Below, piece by piece: positions 18,414-26,699 of a stretch of DNA of 42,846 nucleotides (position 1 is the stretch's first letter; each line of letters starts with the position of its first letter). Origin of the DNA: Spirochaetota bacterium. Its GTDB lineage: Bacteria > Spirochaetota > Spirochaetia > JABEVK01. The translations under genes were made by a program, and so were the position numbers. The notes under the pieces are model-generated. The model did no database searches. It saw nothing but the letters and a program-made list of their open reading frames with translations, and was not told the origin of the DNA. The stretch spans positions 1 to 42,846 of the forward strand of contig JAIFLN010000002.1 in assembly GCA_020049045.1 (NCBI GenBank), written 5' to 3'.

Positions 18414-18906
18414 GCTGTGACTCCTCCTGGGTGTATCGGCCCAGATCGGACAGCGCCACCCAGGCCAAAGCGTGGCTTTCCTCACTGACGGTCAGCGGGA
18501 CGCTGTCGTCGGCTTCCACCAGAAATCTCAGGTCGTAGTGGTCGTGCTTTTCCTGCCCCGGCCGGGTTGGAATTTCGTGGATATCGAGATCAAACAACCC
18601 CGAAAACACGAGACGCAGGCCGGTCAGTCCAGACTCCTCGCGGGCTTCGCGCAGGGCCGCTTCGGTCCAGTCTTCGCCCTCATCGGTATGTCCACCCAAC
18701 TGAACCCACTTGTGAAGCTTGGCGTGGTGGGTGAGCAGCACCTTGGACCTGTCCGGATTCACAATCCAGGTGCTGGCCGTGATGTGCCGGTGGGGATTGG
18801 ACTTTCCTTGAAGCACCTCTCCCGAGGCCAGGAACTCACGGAAACGCGCCGTTACATTGGCTTCTTCCGGGTGGCGTAGGGCGTAATCGTCAAGAAGGCA
18901 TCTCAT
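18352..18906 (-). CDS. NUDIX hydrolase
   Basis: 184 aa from ATG 18906. The NUDIX box is complete: GGHTDEGEDW and AALREAREESGL, fitting GX5EX7REUXEEXGU. NUDIX enzymes hydrolyse nucleoside diphosphates linked to another moiety; the substrate is not predictable. ATG 18906 is chosen over one seven codons earlier because it forms an ATGA overlap with the stop of the HDOD gene. The 3' end runs 62 bp into the convergent cyclase gene, a long coding overlap. Confidence 0.92.
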   Translation of the reverse strand: MRCLLDDYALRHPEEANVTARFREFLASGEVLQGKSNPHRHITASTWIVNPDRSKVLLTHHAKLHKWVQLGGHTDEGEDWTEAALREAREESGLTGLRLVFSGLFDLDIHEIPTRPGQEKHDHYDLRFLVEADDSVPLTVSEESHALAWVALSDLGRYTQEESQLRMARKTALPKTTSASRPFP

Positions 18907-19760
18907 GGTAAGAACAGGGTACGGCATTCCCGATACAGGGGCAACTCTTCCATTGTACCGACAAACGTCTTTGCCCAGGCCGCCACTGCCGCCAGGTCCA
19001 GTTTCAGCAGAGCCAAATCACCCGCCACCAGGTCCAGGGGGAGCGAACGGGTACCAAGCCGCAGGTTGGACGCCAGGAATCCGGCGACCGTCACCAGGGC
19101 TACCGTCTTGGCGTGGATCGACAGGCCCGGTGGATTCCCGTGCTGGCGGGCGACCTCGATGTAGAGTTCGGGAAAGTTCCAGCTGTCGAGAACCTGGGCC
19201 CCCACTTCCTTGTGGTTGGTCCCGAAACGCTTGTGCTCCAGCACTTCCAGGCGACCTGCGGTGCCGACACTGGTCCTTAGCGACTCATAGCCGACGGTGT
19301 CGGTGTAGTACAGCGCGGCCTGACCGATGTTGTGGAGCAGACCGGCCGTAAAGGCCTCTTCATCAAGGTTGGGAAGAGCGGCAAGCACCGCCAGGCCTTT
19401 GGCATGGAAGGCGGTGTTCAAAGATTGCCTCCAAAAACCTTGAAAAAAGGGCTGTCTGCGGTCTTTTTCAAAAAGGGAAGCCCCGACGACCAGAACCACC
19501 AGACTGCGAATGGTGTCGAACCCCAAAAAGGAAATGGCAGTCGAAAGCTGAGTCACCGCCCGAGGCCTCGAATAGAGCGCGGAATTGGCCACCTTCAGAA
19601 CCTTGACCGTCAGGCCAGGGTCACCGCTGATTACCTGCTCCATTTCGGCGAAGGAAAAATCCTGGCCTTTTTCGAGCATCTTCATCAATTTGGCCGCCAG
19701 ATCGGGCACAACAGGCATGGTCCGCAGGTACTCTGCAAAAGGTCGGGAGGGGTTTACCAT
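18903..19760 (-). CDS. HDOD-domain signalling protein
   Basis: 285 aa. The HDOD fold is seen from PVVPDLAAKLMKML through ISGDPGLTVKVLKVANSALY, TQLSTAISFLGFDTIRSLVV, DEEAFTAGLLHNIGQAALYY and RFGTNHKEVGAQVLDSWNFP. HDOD domains resemble HD phosphohydrolases but usually lack full metal ligands and act in signalling; here GLLHNIG stands where HD enzymes have HDIG. It lies 9 bp after the MerR-type gene and is coupled to the NUDIX gene, forming a three-gene minus-strand unit. Confidence 0.9.
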   Translation of the reverse strand: MVNPSRPFAEYLRTMPVVPDLAAKLMKMLEKGQDFSFAEMEQVISGDPGLTVKVLKVANSALYSRPRAVTQLSTAISFLGFDTIRSLVVLVVGASLFEKDRRQPFFQGFWRQSLNTAFHAKGLAVLAALPNLDEEAFTAGLLHNIGQAALYYTDTVGYESLRTSVGTAGRLEVLEHKRFGTNHKEVGAQVLDSWNFPELYIEVARQHGNPPGLSIHAKTVALVTVAGFLASNLRLGTRSLPLDLVAGDLALLKLDLAAVAAWAKTFVGTMEELPLYRECRTLFLP

Positions 19761-19769
19761 ACCTTGATT

Positions 19770-20516
19770 CTAAACCCCCAATCCCGATCCGTACACAGCC
19801 TCGACGCACTGACGGATATAGTCGGCCAAGCGGGGGTCGATTTTGTCGTAGGTAGCCTTGAACCGGGGGTCGTCGAGGTACATCCGGGACAGCCCGACCA
19901 GAATTTCCGGGGTCGGCGTGTAGAAAAACTCAATGCCCTGGCGCCAGCGGGCGACAACGGCGCGAGCGGCAGGCCCGGCAGGGTCGGTGCCGATCAGCGC
20001 GGCCCAGTCGTGGTTCAGTGTCTCGCCAGCTTCTTTCATGGCTTTCTTCTGCTCGGTGGTCAGGCTATTGTACCTCCGGTGCGATTCCCGGACCACCTTG
20101 GGGTCCCAGCGCTCCAGGGCCTCTTCGGCATAGTCCCGCTCCTGCGGGGTCAAATTCTGAAACAGTTCTTCATCACTCATCGTTGTTTCTCCTTTTTGTG
20201 CTGCGATGGTTTTATCCACGGTTTCGATCAGGCGCTCCAGGCGTTCCATGCGCCGCCGCAATGCCGCTTTGTGGTCTTCGAGAGCCTTTATCACCGAAAA
20301 GTCTTTTTTTTCCATCATCCGCTTGATGGACTCCAAATCCAGGCCCAGCTCGCGGTAGAAAAGAATTTGCTGTAACAGCAGCAAGGCCTCCTCCCCGTAC
20401 CAGCGGTAGCCGTTGTCGCCGAGACGGGACGGCTTGAGAAGGTCAATGAAATCGTAGTGGTGCAGGGTCCTGGGGGTGACTCCCGCCAGTTCCGCAACTT
20501 GTCGTACCGTGTACAT
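19770..20516 (-). CDS. MerR-family regulator with TipAS ligand domain (TipAL type)
   Basis: 248 aa. N-terminal MerR winged helix (TVRQVAELAGVTPRTLHHYD, then GYRWYGEEAL), a coiled-coil dimerisation helix (about 80-125), and a C-terminal TipAS-like domain (LTPQERDYAEEALERWDPKV, then ESHRRYNSLTTEQ, DPRLADYIRQCVEAVYG). TipAL proteins bind small molecules, often antibiotics, and activate multidrug resistance genes and themselves. The intergenic region has a MerR-type promoter with a 19-bp spacer, pointing to autoregulation. No Shine-Dalgarno precedes ATG 20516. Confidence 0.92.
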   Translation of the reverse strand: MYTVRQVAELAGVTPRTLHHYDFIDLLKPSRLGDNGYRWYGEEALLLLQQILFYRELGLDLESIKRMMEKKDFSVIKALEDHKAALRRRMERLERLIETVDKTIAAQKGETTMSDEELFQNLTPQERDYAEEALERWDPKVVRESHRRYNSLTTEQKKAMKEAGETLNHDWAALIGTDPAGPAARAVVARWRQGIEFFYTPTPEILVGLSRMYLDDPRFKATYDKIDPRLADYIRQCVEAVYGSGLGV

Positions 20517-20522
20517 GGAGCA

Positions 20523-20553
20523 AAGGTAAACTATGACGTTACGTTAGAGTCAA
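20523..20553 (-). promoter_or_regulatory. MerR-type promoter/operator with 19-bp spacer
   Basis: On the minus strand TTGACT (20553-20548) and TACCTT (20528-20523) are 19 bp apart, the stretched spacing typical of MerR-activated promoters. The spacer contains the partly dyad-symmetric CTAACGTAACGTCATAG, similar to operators of TipAL/Mta-type regulators. ATG 20516 starts 7 nt after the -10, so the message may be leaderless. Confidence 0.6.
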
Positions 20554-20628
20554 GCGTGTTGTACAATTGTTTCATGACACCCGACGAACTGCCCGAGACC
20601 TACGTTCGCTGGTTCAAAGGAACACCCT

Positions 20629-21306
20629 ATGAAGACACTGCCGACTCCCATCCGTGATGAACTAGCAGGGTTCTGGAACCTCGCCTCGGTGGAGGGCCGC
20701 GAGGTGGTCCTTAAGATTCTCGACTTTCCTCTCGAGGACCAGGGGACGTTGCTGCGTGCCGAGGAACGCATTCGCTTTGTCCGGTTTTTTGGCGAGCTGT
20801 TTCTGGCCTACGCCTACACCAAGGTACCGGGTCGTCCCGCGCAGCGAAACGATGCTTGCGTTCAGTCCGGAACCTATTTTCGGGCTATTGGCGCCGAGCT
20901 GGGGAGGCTCCACGCCGCCTGGGACCATCTGCAGGTCGCGCTGGAAGGTCTCTCCCCCCACGTAGGGAACTTCCTCATCGATCCGAACAGCAGCGCCGAC
21001 GAACCCGAGTTGACCATCATCGATTTCGACGTGGCCAACTACCACTGGTACCTCAACGACTGCGCCGTGGCCCTGTACTCGTTCGGCCTTCAGCAGACCG
21101 GGGGTATCGAGACCGAGGCCCGCCCGCCGGAAGGGTTTGCAAAACGGGCTTCGGGCCTGTTTTGGGAAGGGTACAGCCGGCACAAGGACCCCGGCTCGCT
21201 GGATTTGGACAAGCTGGAGCTGTTTTTGCAGTACCGGCGATGCCTGCTGTTCATGCCGTTTCAGGAACAGACCGCCCTCGAAGCCGACCGTAAACTCTTC
21301 GGCTAG
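20629..21306 (+). pseudogene. Decayed or catalytically dead APH-family phosphotransferase
   Basis: 225 aa against about 330 for the aminoglycoside/homoserine-kinase phosphotransferase family. Recognisable blocks: ELAGFWNLASVEGREVVLKI (nucleotide-binding start), ERIRFVRFFGE, AYTKVPGRP, IGAELGRLHAAW, NFLID, LTIIDFDVANYHWYLNDCAV and FWEGYSR near the C-terminus. Two segments look deleted: that between FFGE and LFLAYAY, and that between LHAAW and NFLID, which should hold the catalytic HGDLHxxN motif but reads LSPHVGN. The catalytic Asp is therefore missing. AAAGGA precedes ATG 20629, so it may still be translated. A short frame at 20574-20657 may be the remains of the N-terminus. Divergent from the TipAL-type regulator. 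Confidence 0.7.
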
Positions 21307-21307
21307 A

Positions 21308-23125
21308 CTACCGGTTCTCCAGCCATTGGGCAAACTGCTCGCCCAGCGCCCCATCCCCCCGCTGGTTGTCGGCAATGGTCAGGGTTCCATCTACAATGCG
21401 AATATCGGCCTTGAGGGACAGAGCTGGTTCGGGGTAGACCCTGGTACGCGCTGCCTCCATGGAAACCTGGGCCTGAGCCCAGACCTCCTCGACGGTGCGG
21501 TTGCAGACCTCGGCCAGAGCCCGCCCCGAAAAGGGTTCACCCATCAACGAGCGCAGGGTGGCATCGTGGCTGACCGAGTTGCCCGGCGCCCAATAGTGCA
21601 GGGCCAACAAAGGACCGATAGCGGGGTTATCGGCCAGGTAGCCGAAGCGGTTCAAAAACCAGGCTCTCGTCTGGGCAACTGCCATCTCGGCCAGCAGGTA
21701 CCCCTGATAGCTGGCGGCGCTCTCCTGGTTCAGCAGATGGGGCACAGCCACCGTGGGGCGGGGACCTTCGGTGCCGAAAATCTTCCTCTCGGTCTGGCGG
21801 GCTAGGTCCAGAACGCGTTCGGCAGTCAGTTCGGCGTCGGGCAACCGGTAGAGTTCCCGCTCAAAACAAGGAAGGGCCAGAATACCGCGCTCGGAGGTGA
21901 CCTTGAAGGGCTGAGCCGCCTCGATGTGCCGCCGGATCAGGTCGGCGGGTATGGTGCGGCCGTCGAGGCTGCGGGCGTATCGGATCCGCCAGTCGGGATC
22001 GCGGATCAGGCTGTCGAGAAACATCGACTGCGTTTCGGCGTAGGCCATCGAGGTGGGTGCAAACTCCTGGCTGAAGCAAGGAGAATCACCAGTCACATTG
22101 GCGAAATGCGCGGCATGGCCGCCCTCGTGAAACAGCGTTTCCAGCGCATCGAGCCCGGACCCGATTTGGGATGGTTGCGCGTTCGACGTGAAATTCACCA
22201 CGGCCGGCACCCATTGGTCCCCATCGAAGAAGGCGGGCACGGGGCCGTGGCAGAAGCCGTTCTCATCCTTTCCTTTGCGGTCCAGCAGGTCGAGCGTCAG
22301 TCTGGCACCCCGGTAGGTGATACCCAGCCGCCGGAAACTCTCAGCCCAAACGGACACCGCCCGGGAAAACGGGTGGTACGGGTCCATTTCGGCAGTGGTG
22401 TCTCCGGAGGCAAAGAACCGCTGATTCCAGGGGGCCAGAGCGGCCTCACCACCGCGCTTCTTCAATTCCTCAAGGCTTCGGGACTGGGCGTCACGGGTCA
22501 GAAGCTCAAACTCGTCGAGGATGACAAACAGTTCGTCGGCCGACATCCGCTCAGTCTTGCGAACCTTATACTCGAAGTAGTCGGCAAAGCCCTGAAGGCG
22601 TGCAAAAGCATTGCGGGCCTTCACAATTTCGAGAAGACCGTGGGAGAGAACCCAGGTTTCGAGGGCCCGAAGGCCTTCAAAACTGCTCTTTCGTCCGGCT
22701 TCATCGGGGTTGGTGGCCATGGCCATCAGCAGAACGCCGAGGCTGGCAGGCTCCACCGCTCCCGAGGGTGCCGTATGGGTGGGCTGAAAGTCGCGGCGCA
22801 GGGCGAACAACTGTGATTCCAGAAGAAGCACCCGGTCCCAGGCTTCGCGGGCCTCGGCCGACTCAACGATATGGCTTTCGAAGAGGGCCTGCCACCCGGC
22901 CAAGCCCCGGTGGTCAGGGGCCTGCCGGCGAAGTTCGCGCACCAGGCGCAGTTTGGCGGGGTCGGAAAGGAAGGCCGTCCACGCTTGTTCGGCCGCTAAG
23001 AACCCGGCGTCGTCGAGGTCTGTCCCCATGTGGATGCCCCAGTAGCGGTCCTCCTTGGCACGGTGAAGCGCCAGATACTCGTGGTTGAGGTGATCAAAGG
23101 CCTGTTGGATTTCGGTGGAGTTCAT
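21308..23125 (-). CDS. M3-family (oligoendopeptidase F-like) metallopeptidase
   Basis: 605 aa. The zinc site is HEGGH (His333, Glu334, His337) in ALETLFHEGGHAAHF, with the third ligand expected in PTSMAYAETQSMFLD about 25 residues on. The overall architecture, an all-helical protein of about 600 residues with no signal peptide, fits cytosolic oligopeptidases of family M3. ATG 23125 is chosen because it overlaps the response-regulator stop (ATGA); nine codons upstream would be inside that gene. Last gene of a minus-strand operon. Convergent with the phosphotransferase remnant, one base apart. Confidence 0.9.
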   Translation of the reverse strand: MNSTEIQQAFDHLNHEYLALHRAKEDRYWGIHMGTDLDDAGFLAAEQAWTAFLSDPAKLRLVRELRRQAPDHRGLAGWQALFESHIVESAEAREAWDRVLLLESQLFALRRDFQPTHTAPSGAVEPASLGVLLMAMATNPDEAGRKSSFEGLRALETWVLSHGLLEIVKARNAFARLQGFADYFEYKVRKTERMSADELFVILDEFELLTRDAQSRSLEELKKRGGEAALAPWNQRFFASGDTTAEMDPYHPFSRAVSVWAESFRRLGITYRGARLTLDLLDRKGKDENGFCHGPVPAFFDGDQWVPAVVNFTSNAQPSQIGSGLDALETLFHEGGHAAHFANVTGDSPCFSQEFAPTSMAYAETQSMFLDSLIRDPDWRIRYARSLDGRTIPADLIRRHIEAAQPFKVTSERGILALPCFERELYRLPDAELTAERVLDLARQTERKIFGTEGPRPTVAVPHLLNQESAASYQGYLLAEMAVAQTRAWFLNRFGYLADNPAIGPLLALHYWAPGNSVSHDATLRSLMGEPFSGRALAEVCNRTVEEVWAQAQVSMEAARTRVYPEPALSLKADIRIVDGTLTIADNQRGDGALGEQFAQWLENR

Positions 23126-23823
23126 AACGATAGACGATACCCCAGACCCCAAACCGTTTCAATCAGTTGGGGATCGGCTGGGTCGTCCTCGACTTTTTCC
23201 CGCAACCGGCGCATGTGCACGGTGACCGTAGTGATATCGCCAATGGTGTTTTCGCCCCACACGCGGGCGTAGAGTTCTTCTTTGGAGTACAGCCGCCCCG
23301 GGTTCTGAATCAGCAGGGCCAGCAGTTCCATTTCCTTGGCCGTTAGAGCCAAAATCTGATCCCTCAGGCGGATCTGCTTCTTTTCGAGGTCAAGCACCAG
23401 GGGACCGGCGCGGTACTCCTGGGTGGGAGCTACCCCGGCGGTGCCAGTCAGGCGGCGGTAGCGGGCCAGGTGCGATTTCACCCGGGCCACCAGCTCGGCG
23501 GGGCTGAAGGGCTTGGAAACATAGTCGTCAGCTCCCATACCCAGCCCGCGAATTTTGTCGACATCGTCTCCCCGCGCCGAAACTACCAGAACCGGGTAAG
23601 GCCAGCGGGGCCGGTAAGCCCGCAAAATCTCCAGACCCCCCAGTCCCGGCAGCATCAGGTCGAGCAGGAGCAAATCGTGCTGTCCGCTCATCGCCACCTC
23701 CAGACCCGTCTGCCCGTCGGTGCACAGGCTGACCTCGAAACCCTCGGCCTCCAAGTAATCCTGAACCAGCTCGGCCAATGCCGGGTCGTCCTCAATCAGC
23801 AGGATGCGCGTCGGCGACGTCAC
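23122..23823 (-). CDS. OmpR-family response regulator
   Basis: 233 aa. Receiver domain with acidic pair in LIEDDPALAEL, phospho-acceptor Asp in LLLLDLMLPGLGGLE and Lys in YVSKPF; winged-helix output domain with LTAKEMELLALLIQNPGRLY and TVTVHMRRLREKVEDDP, ending VWGLGYRLSL. A DNA-binding transcription factor. The start is GTG 23823, overlapping the stop of the kinase gene (GTGA), so the pair is translated together. Confidence 0.95.
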   Translation of the reverse strand: MTSPTRILLIEDDPALAELVQDYLEAEGFEVSLCTDGQTGLEVAMSGQHDLLLLDLMLPGLGGLEILRAYRPRWPYPVLVVSARGDDVDKIRGLGMGADDYVSKPFSPAELVARVKSHLARYRRLTGTAGVAPTQEYRAGPLVLDLEKKQIRLRDQILALTAKEMELLALLIQNPGRLYSKEELYARVWGENTIGDITTVTVHMRRLREKVEDDPADPQLIETVWGLGYRLSL

Positions 23824-25178
23824 GGCAAAGTCACCGTGAACACGGCCCCGCCTTCGGGATGGTTGGACGCGGTCACCTCACCACCGAGGCTTCGAGCCAG
23901 CGTCCGGGCAATGGTCAGGCCCAGTCCACCGCCGCCCTGTGCCGGGTTGCGGGCCGGGTCTCCGCGGAAAAACCGGTCGAACACCTTGGGTAGAACCTCG
24001 GGGGATAGACCAGGGCCTTCGTCACGGAAGGTGATGTCACAGCCCGAAGGTCCCTCGGTGAAACTCAGGTGAAGCCGGGGATAAGGCCCGGCATGCTGAA
24101 CGATATTGCGGACCAAATTGTCGAAAATCCGCCTCAGCGCCACTGGGTCAGCCTTCAAAGGCCGGCTTCCCCGCAAAGGCACGGAGGTGACCTCGAGTTC
24201 GGGCCAGTCGGTGGACCAGGTAGTGAGAGCAGCCCGCAGTTCCTCAATCAGATCAAGCTCTTGAATTTTTAACTGGGGCTGGCCCCAGTCCCAGCGCGCC
24301 CATTGAAACAGATCGTCGACCTGACGCTCCATCTGAAGAGCCCGCTCCAGGATAACGCCGTGGTAGCGGCTCTGCTTTTCGGGGGTGGGGGCAATGCCGT
24401 CGCGCAGACCCTCGGCGTACCCCCGGATCACAGCAAGGGGTGTGCGCAGGTCATGCGACACACTGGCTACCCAGGTACGCCGTTCCTCCTCAAGGGCCTG
24501 CCGTTCCAGCAGCGACTCCTTGAGGCGGCTTCTCAGCTCGTCGAAGGCCAGGCCGACACGCCGGAACTCGGGGGGTTCCTTGGGAAGACTGCCGGGTTCG
24601 AGGTCGCCCTCACCCAGCCGTCTTGCAGCGGCTTCCAGCTGGCGCAGGGGCCGCAGAACCGCCCGGCTGACCAACCAGGTGAGGGTGGCGTTGGTGCCAA
24701 TCAGAATGGTCATCATGCCTAAGAACCCCATCAAAGCCCAAAGGCTCCATTCGCCCATGTAAACCTTGGGAGTCCAGCGCACTTCCAAACGGGCTTCCCG
24801 ACCCGGGGCGGCTTCAAATTCCCAGGTAAACAAGGTGCGGGAACCTCCACCTGTATGGAACAGCTTCTTTGTTGTGTCAAAGAATCCTTCGGTAGTTCGG
24901 ACCCAGCGGTCCTCGGACCAAGTCCCCATGCTGACACCGCGGGGCAAGGCTGCCGCCAGACGGTCAAACCCTGCCCCGTCCAGCAGCGCCAACGGGTCCT
25001 GCCGCAACTCGGTGTTCAAAACTCCCACCGCCCTGAACTCATTGTTCAGCGACCAAGTATCAGCTCCCGCTGCCGGGTCCCACCACCAGCGCACCAAGGC
25101 GCCGATCAGGAACAACAGGGCAAGGGGAACCAGCAGCATGGCGCTGAAGGCCCAGGCAAGGCGGGAGCGCAATGTCAT
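23820..25178 (-). CDS. Two-component sensor histidine kinase
   Basis: 452 aa. Two membrane helices (about 8-30 and 150-172) flank a periplasmic domain of ~115 residues. HAMP follows (RAVLRPLRQLEAAARRLGEG), then HisKA with SVSHDLRTPLAVIRGYAEGL and an ATPase domain with FDNLVRNIVQHA, FRDEGPGLS and GGGGLGLTIARTL. Cognate partner is the overlapping OmpR-type gene. The gene upstream, 11 bp away, encodes a small membrane protein that may be part of the same sensory unit or its target. Confidence 0.93.
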   Translation of the reverse strand: MTLRSRLAWAFSAMLLVPLALLFLIGALVRWWWDPAAGADTWSLNNEFRAVGVLNTELRQDPLALLDGAGFDRLAAALPRGVSMGTWSEDRWVRTTEGFFDTTKKLFHTGGGSRTLFTWEFEAAPGREARLEVRWTPKVYMGEWSLWALMGFLGMMTILIGTNATLTWLVSRAVLRPLRQLEAAARRLGEGDLEPGSLPKEPPEFRRVGLAFDELRSRLKESLLERQALEEERRTWVASVSHDLRTPLAVIRGYAEGLRDGIAPTPEKQSRYHGVILERALQMERQVDDLFQWARWDWGQPQLKIQELDLIEELRAALTTWSTDWPELEVTSVPLRGSRPLKADPVALRRIFDNLVRNIVQHAGPYPRLHLSFTEGPSGCDITFRDEGPGLSPEVLPKVFDRFFRGDPARNPAQGGGGLGLTIARTLARSLGGEVTASNHPEGGAVFTVTLP

Positions 25179-25189
25179 CCTGAAGAATC

Positions 25190-25762
25190 CTACATCCGCA
25201 TCCGGAAGCCGAGACCCCGTTCAAAGACCGTCGGTTCAAACGTCACCTTATCGCTGTCAAGGTTGGCCTGCGCCTTGGTTTTGGCGTCTTTCGAGGACCA
25301 AACGCTGTGCAGCAGAGCCAGGGCCATACCACCAGCCATCACACCTGCCGCCGGAGCCACTTTGGCAGGATCCGTTTGCCAGTAGTTCTTCATCAGTGTC
25401 CGCCGGGCCTCATGACTCAGGCTCGTGGATTGCAGGTCGCCGGGCAACAAGGCCCAGGAACCGTACATGGTAGCTCCTACCAAGGCCAACTGACCGACCA
25501 GGCTGACCGTTCCGCCCAAGGGGTCACCGACCTTGAACTGTCCCGTTCCGGGGATCAGAAAGGACGAAACAGCGGCACCGTAAACATACATCTTCTCTTG
25601 CCGTTCGACCGACCAAGCCTCTGCCAGGGCCTTGTAATCGCCTACCGTCAGGTCGCTCATCTTCACATCTTCGCGGGCCTGCACCCAACTCTCGAGGCTG
25701 TCGGCCCCTACACTGAACCCCAGGGCCAAACTCAGGACCGCCGCCGTTAATACACGCTTCAT
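25190..25762 (-). CDS. Small secreted/membrane protein with PGTGQ motif
   Basis: 190 aa from ATG 25762, with AAGGAGG 5 nt upstream. A signal peptide (about 1-20, ending GVGA or VGAD) is followed by a soluble stretch and two or three hydrophobic helices containing SFLIPGTGQFKVGDPLGG. A PGxGQ...G..G pattern occurs in small envelope proteins such as the DUF5683 group, but I cannot assign a family firmly. First gene of the operon with the kinase, response regulator and M3 peptidase. Confidence 0.75.
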   Translation of the reverse strand: MKRVLTAAVLSLALGFSVGADSLESWVQAREDVKMSDLTVGDYKALAEAWSVERQEKMYVYGAAVSSFLIPGTGQFKVGDPLGGTVSLVGQLALVGATMYGSWALLPGDLQSTSLSHEARRTLMKNYWQTDPAKVAPAAGVMAGGMALALLHSVWSSKDAKTKAQANLDSDKVTFEPTVFERGLGFRMRM

Positions 25763-25786
25763 GTCCACCTCCTTGGTGATGGACTC

Positions 25787-25814
25787 AAACTACCGCGTTT
25801 TTGTGACAAGACAA
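25787..25814 (-). promoter_or_regulatory. Promoter of membrane-protein/two-component operon
   Basis: On the minus strand TTGTCT (25814-25809) and TAGTTT (25792-25787) are 16 bp apart. The -35 is embedded in CCTTGTCTTGTC (25816-25805), identical to the sequence around the -35 of the PEP carboxylase promoter. Confidence 0.4.
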
Positions 25815-25847
25815 GGAACCAAGCCTTAAACGTTTCTTAACAGTCTG

Positions 25848-26267
25848 TCAGGTCGCTTTCCACGGGTTGAGCAGAGCGCACCCCGAAACCTCAAAATCGG
25901 AGATGTTGCGGGTAGCCAGAACAGCCCCGGGGGCCAGCGCATGAGCGGCCAGCTGGGCATCAAGGGCCGGCATGGGTGTACCCGCCCGTCGCAAACGCGT
26001 CATCAAAGCGCCCCAGCGGGCAGCCACATCGCCGTCGAACGCCAAAATCCGCCCTGCAAAGCGGTCCTCCAGCTCCACCAGCCACAACGACAAGGCGGCA
26101 CGCCGGTTCAAGGACGGCAGCAGATCGACACCCCTGCGAAGCTCGCCCAGCACCAGGGCCGGTAGAAACACATCAACCTCATCCAGAGTATCCAGCCACG
26201 CCAAAACCCTCGTGTCGGGCTCAGGCTTCAAGGTTTCACTAATCACACAGGTGTCGAGGATAATCAT
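25848..26267 (-). CDS. vapC: PIN-domain toxin, VapC/FitB type
   Basis: 139 aa. PIN-domain RNase with acidic residues in ILDTCVISE (Asp5, Glu11), LGELRRG, ALDAQLAAHA and RNISDFE. Such toxins cleave tRNA or other RNA and are inhibited by the partner antitoxin. The start overlaps the antitoxin stop (ATGA at 26264-26267), the usual antitoxin-first order. Confidence 0.92.
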   Translation of the reverse strand: MIILDTCVISETLKPEPDTRVLAWLDTLDEVDVFLPALVLGELRRGVDLLPSLNRRAALSLWLVELEDRFAGRILAFDGDVAARWGALMTRLRRAGTPMPALDAQLAAHALAPGAVLATRNISDFEVSGCALLNPWKAT

Positions 26268-26506
26268 CCGAAATCCACCTCGCGGCCCGGTTCACGCGAC
26301 CGCTCCAGGTGCAGCTCGGCCCTGGGTGCCGAACGGAAAAACGCCCCCAGACTCTGGCGGGGCGCTGTCAGACGCAGGTATTCCTCATAAGGAACAATCA
26401 CCACCGCGTTGCGCCCGTGCCGCGTCACCGTCTGCGGCCCCTCTTTCAGGCACAGCCCCACCAGCTCGCTGAACTTCGCCTTGGCATCCTGCAACGAATA
26501 CACCAT
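26264..26506 (-). CDS. Phd/YefM-type antitoxin
   Basis: 80 aa from ATG 26506, with CAGGAGG 5 nt upstream; the open frame extends 24 codons upstream but those codons are promoter sequence. The N-terminal DNA-binding fold is Phd-like: YSLQDAKAKFSELVGLCL, then VTRHGRNAVVIVPYEEYLRL. The C-terminal tail (GREVDFG) would wrap the toxin. It should repress its own promoter; a 15-bp palindrome lies 43 nt upstream of the start. Confidence 0.9.
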   Translation of the reverse strand: MVYSLQDAKAKFSELVGLCLKEGPQTVTRHGRNAVVIVPYEEYLRLTAPRQSLGAFFRSAPRAELHLERSREPGREVDFG

Positions 26507-26548
26507 GGTTGCCTCCTGAGAGAAGCATAATGCCGAGAGGGACAAACG

Positions 26549-26563
26549 ACTAGTCGGACTAGT
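26549..26563 (-). promoter_or_regulatory. Palindromic operator candidate upstream of antitoxin gene
   Basis: ACTAGTC-G-GACTAGT is a perfect 15-bp inverted repeat, itself made of two ACTAGT palindromes 9 bp apart. Position and symmetry fit an operator for the Phd-type antitoxin. The rest of 26507-26699 contains GC-rich sequence with an imperfect hairpin (near 26613-26632) and no gene that I can support. Confidence 0.5.
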
Positions 26564-26699
26564 TGGAAAGAGGGGCATGCCGGCTGACGCCGCCGCCGTG
26601 GCTCCGGGGTCCCGTTCTTGCTCCGCAAGGAACCGGCCTGCGGCCGCCCTCCGCCTGGCTCATGCTTTTTTTGCTATTATTGAAGCAGGAGCACAGGGA

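Noticed and set aside
19332-20375. 347-codon open frame on the plus strand
   Set aside because: Antisense of the HDOD and MerR-type genes, spanning their junction.
20574-20657. 27-codon frame before the phosphotransferase remnant
   Set aside because: Does not match the family N-terminus convincingly and has no ribosome site; kept only as a possible trace of the lost N-terminus.
21926-22816. 296-codon open frame on the plus strand
   Set aside because: Antisense of the M3 peptidase gene.
26579-26699. Possible small gene or RNA in the GC-rich gap before the methyltransferase
   Set aside because: Only an imperfect hairpin and no ribosome site, conserved motif or tRNA-like fold could be seen.
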